Assembly (NCBI GenBank): GCA_023634235.1
Contig: JAMKCF010000008.1
Coordinates: 3,229,001 to 3,293,000, forward strand
Reading direction: 5' to 3'
Length of the DNA stretch: 64,000 nt
DNA from: Pisaster brevispinus
Lineage: Eukaryota > Echinodermata > Asteroidea > Forcipulatida > Asteriidae
Part shown: piece after piece, positions 14,501 through 26,500 of the stretch
Layout: every line of letters begins with the position of its first letter
How positions within the stretch are numbered: the first letter of the stretch is position 1
Notes under the pieces: model-generated
The model's input: the letters and a program-made list of their open reading frames with translations, nothing else
What the model was told of the DNA's origin: nothing
Databases searched by the model: none
Position numbers and translations under genes: made by a program

Positions 14501-17500
14501 GCGTGGTCTCCCTTTCCAGTCACTCCGCTGTTTACAAAGCTGTCCAAGCCACGAAGGCCTTGGCAAAAGGCTATCAGTGACTCTGCATAAAATGTAAGAT
14601 CAAAGGTTTCCCTCTGACACTTGGGGATTGTTAATTTTTTCAGTATGATTTGATAAAACCTTTTTTTCCCCGAATGCATCCAGTTTGAGTTGTGGTCATT
14701 GTACATTTATTAGTCGTTAGATTATCACTGTTAGTGACTGCTTTCTTGAGGCACTCTTCAAATACCAATTATACATGAATATCGGAATGATTTGCCTTGG
14801 CTGGAGACATCAGTGATTGATATTCGATGAAGTGTTTTATGCTCGCAGTAATTCTTAATAACGTGCCTTCTTATTATAGGATGATAAAACCACCTTGACC
14901 ATCTCTCCCTAACCTCTTGGGATTCCTGCAATATTGGCTTAATTTGTTTTCCCTCTCTCACCAGCTATTCTCAGGGAATCTCTCAGCGAGCATTTTCAGA
15001 AATAAATTTACATAAATTAGTATTAATACCAAACCTGAATCTTGGTCAAATAACAATTTAAGTGTAAATTTATTTCTGTTATCGGATGCTGATTCATTCC
15101 CTTGGAAAGGCTGGGGTGAAAGAGAAAAAGTTAAGCCAACGCTGCAGGATTCCTTAGACGTTAGGGAGAGCAGGGCTCAATTTCACATCAAGGGCTAAGA
15201 TTCATCTTAAGATGAGATGTCAATATCACCATAGTGATTTGTATTGTGACATCACACTTTACTTAGCAATTAAGATTGATACACAGGTTAAGATGAGTCT
15301 TAACTCTTTGTGAAATCGGCCCCTAGCTGGTCAAGTTTGTTAAATCATGCCACAAGAAGTTGCACGCTATTTAGGAATTAATGTGAAGGTATACCTAAAC
15401 CACTACCGATCACTGACGTCTTGGGCCGAGACTACTGAATGATACAATCTAATCACAATCACCCGCTGAATCTTAGACTATTCAGTTCACGCATTGGGAC
15501 TGGAATAATTGGAGTGGATTTCATTTGAATTGCACAATGCCAGTGAGGGTAGCAGTATGAAAGTAATCACGACTGAATAGTCTCCGTTGCAAAGGTCCAG
15601 GAAGTGGTTGCTCACGGCAAAAACACCATTACGAGTGAAATGGCAATTTATGTAAAAGCACAGCAAGAAAAATATCCAGGTGTCAGGAGATGGCATTGGA
15701 CAATACTACTCGCAATAAAGCGCGTCCTTTTTTTTACTGGTACTACTAGTGCAGGCCTGGTGCTTCGTGGAGGCAGCAGAGGCATCTACCTCCCTGCCTC
15801 TGGTCATTTGCCTTGGTACCCCTTAATGATAATAAGCTGGCATTTATAGAGCTCCTTTTCTCAGAGGTTGCAAAGGGCTATGATGAAATCAAAGATGGCC
15901 CAACCATAAAAATGACTGTCGACAAAACAAGCGGGTCTTCAGCAATTTCTTTCGGTCGATTCGAGTGAATTTGCTCTCCTTAAAATGTTGTAATGGAAAT
16001 TTACAGTTCACTCATCATAGAGGTGCCCTACACCATTAAAGGAAAAATACCGCAAGTCCTTACTAGAAAACAGGCCTGGTTGTATCAAAAGGGTTGTATC
16101 GTTTTTAAAAGTAGCTTAAAAACTCAATTTCCTGGATTTTGACAGTATTCCAGATGGGATATTTCTTTACAGTGATATAAACTTTATAATCAATGACCTT
16201 TCAGAAGGAAGAAGTTGTTATTTGTTGGTAATTACCAGTTGTGTATTTTATTTTATTAGTGTAATGCTCCTTCCTTTAAAGGCAAAGGTGCTTATCATTG
16301 GTTTTTTGAGAGAGTGAACTAATTCCAATCCGCTAGTTTTCATTGAACACACTGTAAATTCATCCCAATTTGGTGGTCATTTTTCTAAAAATGGTTTTTG
16401 TCTTGTCCAGGATTTTGTTCACATTCATATTAGCAGATTAGAGCTTATTTCGATTACAGCAATTGAAATAAGCAGTATAGTGGGATCGTCAAATGTTATT
16501 TCTTAAACCATCACTGATGTCATTTGAAACATTGGTACAGGTACACAATGTATGAACTTGGTAACCAGTGAGCTTTCAGATTGATTTATTGGTTTCTGAT
16601 CAGCAGAGTGCAAGTTCGAGTCTCAGTCGTGCCACTTGCTTCAAAGCAAGACGCATGCCCACTATTGCTTTGTTGTTCGGACGAGACGTCAACCAGTAGG
16701 TCCTGTGTATTGTGTAATGCGAGCAAAATAACAAAGCTACACTTATATGTTGTACTTAATTGTGAAAAAACTGGAGTGGTTCAGTTTATTTGTTGTACTG
16801 ACTGTTTCAAGACTCCAGTAGCATTATAAAACTACCCTGTTGTTTTTTTTTACTTTTTTAAATTTTTTTAATTTGAAATGTTGACATTCAACTGACTCCG
16901 ATACTCTCTCTATCATGTTTATCGTTTGCAGGGCTGCCAGCAATCGCAAGATTAAGGAGCAGGTTGCCATGGAGCTTAACTTCGTCAACTCCAACCTCCA
17001 GCTCCTGAAGGAGGAACTGGCGGAGATCAACAGTGAAGTCGAGGCCTACCAGACAGACACATTCCTGCGGAGTGTCCCTCTCATTCCATTGGGGCTGAAG
17101 GAGACCAAAGAAATTGGCGTCAAGTTGGTGTTTCAGGTAAGGCATTTTAAGCCACGATTACCCCCAGCCCTCCTCTTGGTAACATTTTCCAGCGAGATGA
17201 TCAACAATTTATACAATAGATGCATTCACCATGATAGCGCTGGCTGGTACACAAGCACAGTACGTGTAGCTAATTCTATCGTTCAAAACCACAGCGGATG
17301 TTATTGAATGGTCAGACAGTATTAAGAGTAGGGCTCGAGTTTGGGGGAAAAAAATCACAAGATCACAGGGCTTGTTGCTCAAAAATGTTACAAGACCAGA
17401 ATCAAAATGAGAAAGAAAAAAATCTTCTGTTCTATTTGAACAGGTACTAAAAAGACAAGTACGAGAAGATTTATCACATTTTTGTCTTCATGTGTCAACT

Positions 17501-20500
17501 ACACTTGGCAAAATAGAATTGAAAGTCATTCAGACTCTGCCAACATTGGAACTTGATATTACATCTGGCTAGAGTGAGTTATTATTATTCAATTGAAAAA
17601 CACAAGCCCGTCGCACTTGTCTGGTTATGAGTTTACTGGCCCGACACTAAAACTGTTGGCCTCGGGCCGGTGGTCCAGTGTAAAATTCGAACCCTGATAG
17701 AGGGTTGACTGTGTGCTGTGTACATGTACAGGTGTAAATATCCGTAAATATTTACAATTTCTGCAATAGCCAAAGCTTCACCTTATCATTTTGAATATAG
17801 TGCAAAGCTACTCAGGGAGAATTGAAAGTGAACCATCTGTTACCACTTAAATGAGAGAAAAAAAAAATCAATCAATAGCAAAGGACCTGATTTGAAAGAG
17901 GTCAGTTTGGCACAACATCGATTCTCGAGTGTCGCTCTCTTCATCGTGGCGCAAACTTAGCAAAAAAAATGCAGGAGGAAAAAGAACCTGAGAGGCTTGA
18001 CTTTTTTTGTTATGAGGAGCAGATGTGTCCACTGCAGAGAGAGAGAGAGTGCCACACCGCCAGATCTTGACACTGCATTAATATTATGGCAGTGAGTTCT
18101 GTTTATGTTTGAACTCTATCTATTGATTTTATCGCTTGGGTTCGTGATGGTAGAACAAAGCGCCGGAATGAAGAAAAAAAAAACCACAGGGAATGCCCAT
18201 TATGTACACAGTTTATTTGTTGATTAAGTTTACTCTTTACGTCAATGGATGTGTGTGTTTTCAATGAATAATGTTTACGTACGTCACCAAAAAAAAAAAA
18301 AAAGTTGAGTAAACTCTATGGGCGTAAACGTCACTGCTGTGATGTTTCCAACAAAGTATGATGCGTATAGTAAACGAGGAAACGCTTAATTATGTTGCTT
18401 AAAAAAATAATAACATAAAATGCTGGAAGTTTTTTTTAGATTTAAAGAAATCCTGCTTTTTGCTGCTGAGGAGACTGTTTCCAGAAGCTCATTGGAGTTC
18501 TATAACTCCAGGGGTTGTATAAAAGACTGAAATGCCATCATTTCAAAACCCTTCCTAAGATCTGGATCCCAAGTTTCAGACTTTTTGTTGTTGTAAGAGG
18601 TGACTTTCAACCTTGCCTCTTAAAGATGGAATTCCAGGCCTGCTTGTTATTCAAGAAAACAATGCAGAACAGTCTACATTTTTTTATTTTTATGATTGTC
18701 TGTAATTTGAAGCTTTTTTCAGCATATTTGGGAAATTGTATAGTACAGCACTTTATAAATCAAAATAATAGCAGAGTTTGGGGGACAGTTTTAACTGTTT
18801 TTAGAAGTATGATAAACTGCATCTAGAATTGTTGTATTTTATGTGTAAATTTGTCAAACTGGTGGTTTTTTTTGGATACAGGATTACATTCTGGAGCACT
18901 ACAGTGAAGATGGTGCAAACTATGAGGCAGAAATCCAAGAGTTCATGGACCTCAGACAGGTACTTATGTTTAACCTCACTGGCTGACTGGGAGTGGGAAA
19001 AACCCTGAGGGTGCCATTAGTTGGAATACTAATGGACAAATACATAAATAAATACACCTCCCCCACTTTCTCATGTTTTATGTTGAGTGCACTTAAATTC
19101 ACCTCATGTTGCGTGTCATGACCGAGCGGTTGAGCACATCGAGTTTAAGTTTCGGTGGTCAAGTCATCGGGGTGTGGGTTTGAGTCCCAGTCATGACACC
19201 TTGTGTCCTTGAGCGAGAGGCTTTTTATTTGAACTGCTTCTCTTCACCCAGGAGTATAAATGGGTTTGAGAAAGCCTTCGGAGTACCACGGCAGCCCTGG
19301 GCTGTATACTCCCCAGGGAGCTGAGGAAGATTTATGGAATGTTATTGGCCCAATGACCAGGGTACTAATGTAAAGCGCATAGATACATTCATTGTAAAAT
19401 GCGCTATAAAAAGAACTAGTATTGTTTATGGTCTCGCACAAGGAACAAGTTTTGAGGGCTTTTCATCACCATTGTATGGGGTAGCACTAGCAGGTGGAGG
19501 GGGTGGGGTGAAAAGGTGAAATGACTGATGCACTAGATTTTACTATCATGATTGATTGGGGGGGATGTAGCAGGAGTTGTGTCTGAAATGTTTGACATTT
19601 TTTTTGTTTTTTGGGGGGTACAAAATTATGAAACGCCGATTGTGCCATTATTTTGAAGGTGTCTAGATGGGGTACTGCTAGAGCTTTTCGGTGTAGCCTG
19701 TACCATTTGTATATTTAGAGCTTCTTCACACAAACTATGTTTGAACAAATCATTAAAACTGCAATGGCTGTATCCTTTGGGTACACAGTCTGTAGGGGTG
19801 GATTCCTTAAGTTTACCAGGGTCAGATTTCCATCGATAAAAAGTCATTTACCTCACTCAGGAAGGCTAACCCCTGGCGCTAGCCAGCTCGGCCAGTGAGT
19901 GCAAAAAGGTCCACGTGGACATGTACTTTGCTCTCTGATTATAAAATAATATCGGAGGGCGATTTTATCAAGAGGCACAAACAACCTGTTCAATTAATGT
20001 CCCACGGGCTACTTGTAGTTTTTGTAGATCGCCCGCATTGTACCCACTCGGGCCTCTGCTGGGGCTTTATCATGGATTGTAAACATGGTAAAGGGTGATA
20101 ACTTTACCTCTTTATATATCAGGGGGCCAAACTTCATGTAAATGAGATTCCACTCTGGACATGTAAGCACACAAATAAGAACACTTGCTGAGCGTAGAAG
20201 TATTTGGCTAATCGGAAATATGCTTCAAGACCAGACACATTTACCATGTAATGTATTTCCCATGAACTTGTAAACTTTCCCATGGGGCGTAGTAATAAAC
20301 GCGCAAACGTCGATGCTGGAAGTATTGGAAGTTGACGAACTAGTTTGTAAATTTCCAATTTCTTTGGGTAGCTACTATCGACTGTCCACCCTCAAACCAT
20401 GTTATACCAAAACCTTGTTCTATTTGTATGCTATAAAGAGTTCCTCTTGGACATTTATACAGCCTGTGCCCGAACACTTAATGTAAATGTGGCAGGTGTA

Positions 20501-23500
20501 GGTATTGAATCATTCGTGGTGACATGAGCAGTTCACAGACTAGAGCTAGCCCTGCAAATTGATGAAAAGTGCAGTGAAAGTGCAGTACTTCACACCATCT
20601 AGCACTAACAAAATCACTCATACACATGTGACTAGATGCTTTGAAGGTGCATGAGTCTTGTCCAGAGAGCCTCTTACAGCAGTGTACTGTTTACAGTTTC
20701 AATATGCAAATCCCTTCCTCAAACTTCACTTTCTAAAAGAGTCTTGAGACATCTGTGTTGACAAGACGAAAGCCCAGCTGATGAGGAAAATGTCAACATT
20801 TGTTTTTGTGTTTTTTTCTCCTGCTTACCATCAGGCAATGCGAACCCCGAAGAGGACCATGGAGGGGGTGGATTTGTTATTTGAATACTACAACCAGCTC
20901 TACTTCATTGAGAACCGATTCTTCCCACCAGATAGACATACCAGTATATACTTGACTTGGTAAGACGAAGAGGGTTTGGAGTTGTCCAACGGGGAAAGTG
21001 GAAGCGGGTGTCATTTCAGAAGAGTTGTTGAACTCATTCGGCTTGTTGTTTAACTGTTTGCATAAAGAGGAAAAAAAAACCCAAAAACTGTAGCATCACA
21101 TGTAGCTACACTTTGTCAACCCTATAGTGCACAGGGCAAGAAGAAACCAAAACAAAGTTCACATTACCTTTGCTGAAATCGTTTAACTTTTAAATATTTT
21201 TTAATTTTGTTTCCTTTGTATTTTTGACGTACAATGTTTGTTGTGTATTTTATGTAAAAAAAGCCAACTAAATTTCCAATTGAGTTGAGTTGAATTGAAA
21301 ATTGAATATTTTGTCTGTTCAGTTTGTTTTTCTGTTTTTTTACGAGAGAAAGTCATTGATCTTGTTTCCCCCCCCCAAGGTACGATGCACTGACCGGCAT
21401 CCCATCAGTGCAAAGATCCATTGCCTTCGAGAAGGGCAGCGTCTTGTTCAACATCTGCTCCCTCTACACCCAGATTGGTGCCCGGCAGGACCGCAGCGAG
21501 CTCCAGGGCATCAAGGAGGCTATCGTGAACTTCCAGATGGCAGCGGGCGGCTTCCGATACCTGGGGGAGAACTTCAGTCATGCGCCCAGCATGGACATGA
21601 GCGCACCGGTGCTAGACATGCTCGAGGCTCTGATGGCGGTAAGGGTCACATGTTCAAAATCCATCCCTTGGGAGCATGAAGGATGGAGAATTCACACGAG
21701 CTTGTTTTCCCTAAGTGACTTGTTAACAACAGCACATGTTGTAGTGAGTCTTGGCTGAGCGGTTAGGAGCACCGGACTCAAGCTCTGGTGTTTCTGATCA
21801 GCTGAGTGTGGGTTTGAGTCCCGGTCTTCACACTTGTGTCCTTGTGCAAGATAAGACACTGTACCATAATTGCTTTGTCCTTTGGATGTGACATTAAGCC
21901 ATAAGTCCCATGTATTAGGATAAGTAGTGCACGTAAAAGAACCCAGAACACTTATCATGGAAGAGTAGGGGTTTAAACCGGGGTGTTTCTTGTTCACATA
22001 GCTAGCACCCTTGTTTACAGGTTTCCTCAGGCTTGCGAGCTACAGTGATTAAGTGCACTTATGAAGCAGTTCAAACTTGTACAGAAAGAAAGTGTGCATC
22101 GATCTTTGAAGAAATGGATGATAACTTTGATCAATCAAGCTTGAGGAGGGAAGGGGCGGGAACTTTTTCGATTTGTTTATCCCTTGCTTTTACTAATGAC
22201 ATTCTGTTTCTCTCTCTTCACTTCTTTCTACCTGACTGCCTCTGTTACACTGGTATGTGTTGTGTTGTGTTGTCATTTAGCCTTTTAGAAAGACTCTGCT
22301 AGGGTTGAAACATAATTATAAGGCCATTAACAATGTTTTGCATTTGGTTAGAGCTGTTACCTTTGTATGAACGTTACGATAAAGCTTTATACTGCAAGAT
22401 ATTTTGCAAGATTTGACTTACTTGGAGATGCATTGCCACAAATTTGTGCATGGTCACTTTTGTTTTTGTCAACAGCTTACATTTCTAAACCTGTTTTAAA
22501 ATCTACTTAAGGGTTTCTTTAAAACCATTCCAAGTGTTTCTTTCATTAAGGTCATCGATGATTTTTTTCCTCTCTTGCAGGGTCAAGTCCAAGAGTGCAT
22601 TTTTGAGCAGCGCGTACTCGGAGGCATCTCTGAAGACATCCAGACAAATTTTGAAATAGCCCAAGAAGCAGCCGTTGTAAGTGTCTGTATTTATTCATAC
22701 AGATTTTGTATGCAATTGCCGTAATTTTTTTTAAACCCTGGAGACCACTAAAGGCCACACTGACCTTTTCCCTCCTATTGCTTTTTTTTAATCATGAATT
22801 CGGAATCGCTGAGTTGAGCTAATCGTATTCAGCTGAGGGACGTGTTTGTAGTTTTATTCTCACATCTAGGCGAGGTCGGTGTCCAGAGAAAAAGGGTAAT
22901 TCAATTCTAAAACCAAAATGTGAAAGAGCATTAAAGAGCAGGAACACAGACATAGGAGATGAGGATAGCCACATGAATCTGAAATTATACTGTGTTTTCA
23001 GAATACAATAACCTTTTAAGAAATGTCATCAATGAGCCCTAAATCTGCTTCTACTGGCAAGGTTCTTATTCCAGAGAAAAGGGTAATTTGATTATAAAAA
23101 ACCCCAAATGTCTCTGGGAAGGGATCGGCAGCCAGGAACAGAGACTGTGAATTGGGGCTAGGCATATGAATCTTATCCAAGTTATCGAGTCCGCTTCACA
23201 ATCAACTCGATTTTTGTTCTCTTCATCTTCATTGTACGTTGCAAGGTCAGCAGATGTTGTGGCTCTTGTAGATGGGGGAATCTCAACGGGTGTTCCATAG
23301 TTTGTTGCTCTGTGGCACAATCACACATGGTGTCAGTGTTTGTGTTGAAAAAACCCTAACCTCTAGTTTATTATCATTCTTTTTCTTCTTCTTCTTCTGT
23401 GTTGTAGGTTTCAGAGGCTTATGGGAAGGTCCACCGACTGATGATGCACTCCAAGGTCAAAGATTACATTCCGTATTCCTGGATATCAATGATGCTGGTC

Positions 23501-26500
23501 AAGTCACAACACTTCAAGGCGTCGTCACACTACTATGCAGCTATGGGGTACACAGATACCAGTAAGTTTTATTGCTGGCAAAAGATTTTGTTCCATGTTT
23601 TCTCGGTTATTGGGTCAGACTATTGTGCCCTTCCAAGCTAGTGATTAGGTCACACTAAGGTGATATGGCAATGCAACATATCGACTTAGACAAGCATGTA
23701 ACCCCTTTTTTTAGAAACAATTATTTAAACCAGCCAGTCCAGGCCTGGAATTTCATCTTTGAGAGGGCAAGGCCATTTTCATTTTGCAAAGGGCACTTCC
23801 GTTGGAAAATCTTTTTTCTATGGCTTTTGAAGAGGCACTATGGCCAAGACCAGGGCAATGGAGGTTATTGCCAGTCACCAAAAGAAAAGAGGAGAGTCAG
23901 TTCAAAGTTTGGTGAAGCAAAATAAAGTTACAAATCTCAGGCTGTGCTCTGACAATGTAACAGGTTGCGCAAAAAGTACAGCGCAAGGCCGACCCAATCT
24001 TACCACAAGATTGTTTTTCTTCAGGATTCGTTGTTCTCATTCATTTATTCTCATTTATCACTTTAGAATCCACCTACGACCAATCAACACTCGAGAGGGT
24101 CTTCCCTTCCATCTACCATGAGCCCAGGGCCCTACAAGTGCCGCGGACGCAAGAGGAGCGCAAGCGACTGAGCAAGGCGCACATCCGCCAGGCCCTGATG
24201 CTGCATGAGGAGGCGCTGCGGGTCCACGGACTCTCCAAGATGCTGCGCAAGATCGACACACTGGAGGAGGTCCTCCGGCAGTCCCATGACCGCTCCATGG
24301 GGCGCTACACCGAGCTGGATGAGGAGGACGACTTCTTTGAGATGATGGATGTACCAGAAATCAGAGGTTGGTCTCAGCTGTGATTCAGTTAAATCACAGC
24401 TGCTCATAATCCATCCAGATTACCCATAATGCATCTTAAATGCCCATAGTTTCTTGCAACTTTGCATTTAATTTGGGGTTGAACAAAGAAAACTTGACCA
24501 TAGTGGGATTTGTACCTGCGACCTCTACATTATGGCACTGGCACTCTACCAACTGAGCTATCTAGCTCTAATGTTGGCGGTCTCCCTACTTGGTCAATAT
24601 CTTTGTTTGGGGGTGCCAGTCAGAAGCCATACAACCTGTAACTGCCAGAAAGCCAGGGATCACACCCAAGCTTAAGATACAACCTGGGAAGCGGCAGCAG
24701 AGGGATCACATTAAGGAGATGCGACTTCTTATTTTGCACTTAATTACCAAATGCATCGTGGGCTAAGGTGATAGACCTCATATTTTTGAGCAGGTTGATC
24801 CGATGTCAAAAAAGGACATCAAAGCGTCAAATAAAAAAATGAGAAACATAGTTTTAACTTTCAAAGAAAAATAAGAAATTAGGGAAAAACGTGGTTGCTA
24901 TTAGGCCTGTTTTTGTCATGTTGAACTTGCCACAAAAAATAAGGCAGTATTTACTAACTGATACGTTTCTGTATTAATGTTTAGGTGAGACGCAGCAGGT
25001 CCCAAAGCCGACACCACCGGACTTCACCGTAGTCAAAGTCAAAGACATCTTCCACACACTGGTAAGGAACCCTCACCAAGATTGACCCATTAAGGTCAAA
25101 GATCATCAGGTCACATGAATATCAATCAGGAGAGCTCACACTGACAGTGCGATAGGAAGTGTGTGACTCTTCGGGTGGAAAGTCCATCGTTGATTTCTTG
25201 GAAGAGTAAATTTATGCCCATCCTCCAGTTGTCATATCTGGGTTGACGTGGCTGGCTGCCTAAGGCACCCTCGCATGCCTGCAGCTCGAACACTCTGTAG
25301 CCGCGTCCTTTGAAACTCAGCTTTTCAGCTGCAAGGAAGGACGATTAGCCTCCCAGATTATTACTAATTATTATGTTAAAAACTAAAGACCCAAACTGAT
25401 TTGTTGTTCTTTCTTACTTTAGGGTCCTCTTGCAATCTTCAACGCTAGAAATAATTGGTCAGCGCCACGTATGGTTGACATCCAGCGTGGCCTGGAAGGG
25501 TTTGGGTTCACAGTAAGAGGAGATTCCCCCGTCATCGTTGCAAGCGTCGACCCCGGCTATGTCGCTGCGGTAAGATTGATACTTGAATAAAATTCTCAAA
25601 TTTGTTAGCTACAAAAATTTATGTTTATGCTGAGACAGCCAGTATGTGACACAGTTTCAAGGAGTCACAGGAGATGGCGCACAAATGTTTTTTACATACT
25701 AGATAAAGGTTGCCAGCCAAAGTGGTATATAACAGACATTGCTTCTGACTGGTTCCCTGCCCATCTAATCATTTTCTTAACGGCGTGAAATTTGTATTCG
25801 GTTGCATTGAAACTATAGCAAGGGGGGGTCTCAAGGTTTTTCATGAGTACCCTCTTGTTCTTGAGAACATTTGCTTCAAGTGAATTGACCAGCCATTGGA
25901 ATCCATTTAACTGCACGGGTTGTGTCTGGTGGCACTACTGTGCCCAGACTTATCTGTGTTCTGTGTAAATACATTCACCACGTGGTATCATATTGTTGGC
26001 TAAGTAGTGCATCTATCATGCAAAGTCATGTGGACGATGCTGAATGGTCAGAAAGTAGGAGGGTTAATCATGTGTTGCTGATGTTGTGACTATAATTTGG
26101 TTTTTTTTTTGTAACAGGCCAGTGGTGTTAAAGAAGGTGATTTCATCATCGGCGTGAATGACGACAGTGTCAAGTGGGCCAAACACGGCGACGTTGTCAA
26201 ACTCATCCTGGGCTCGCAACGGCTCAGAATCGAGCTCGTCACCCCTCTCAGCACCGACTTCCTCCACCCTCAAGACAAGCGTCGATTGAACTCCAGCGAC
26301 TCGGCCGGGTCGAGTCAGATGGATCTCAACGAATCCATCGCCTCCGGGTCTTCTACGACAGAGAGACGGCAGCAACCCTCACCGAAAAAGACCGCCAAGG
26401 AGAACCCCAACAGCGCCAAGAGTCCAGGGAGAGGGAAGGGGTCGGAGACCAGCAACGGGAGTCTTCCAAAGGGGGTGTCCATGAACGGGAAAGGTAACGT

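Larger units (their letters stand above)
5780..16931 (+). other. Rhophilin intron 2 (11.1 kb)
   Basis: The protein joins exon 2 to exon 3 exactly as in vertebrates, so no coding exon is missing. The intron is packed with repeats: inverted-repeat elements at 6632-6773, 9471-9830, 10320-10473, 14193-14585 and 15173-15323, CAGGCCTG repeats at 8598-8777 and 15753-16078, a perfect hairpin at 12662-12709, and a possible LINE remnant at 12945-13075. Confidence 0.55.
17137..20834 (+). other. Rhophilin introns 3 and 4
   Basis: These introns flank exon 4 (18882-18959). They hold an hAT-like element copy at 17329-17696, an A15 run near 18290, a tRNA-derived SINE at 19113-19425 and otherwise unique-looking AT-rich DNA. 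I see no extra exon. Confidence 0.5.
21639..26117 (+). other. Rhophilin introns 6 to 11
   Basis: These introns separate exons 6-12. They hold a SINE in intron 6 (21744-22010), a CAGGCCTGG repeat in intron 8 (23740-23880), a reversed tRNA-like SINE in intron 9 (24475-24575), and pyrimidine tracts before the acceptors. Introns 10 and 11 show nothing recognisable. Confidence 0.5.

Noticed and set aside
21692..21997. 101-codon ORF on the minus strand
   Set aside because: It is the antisense translation of the SINE at 21744-22010.
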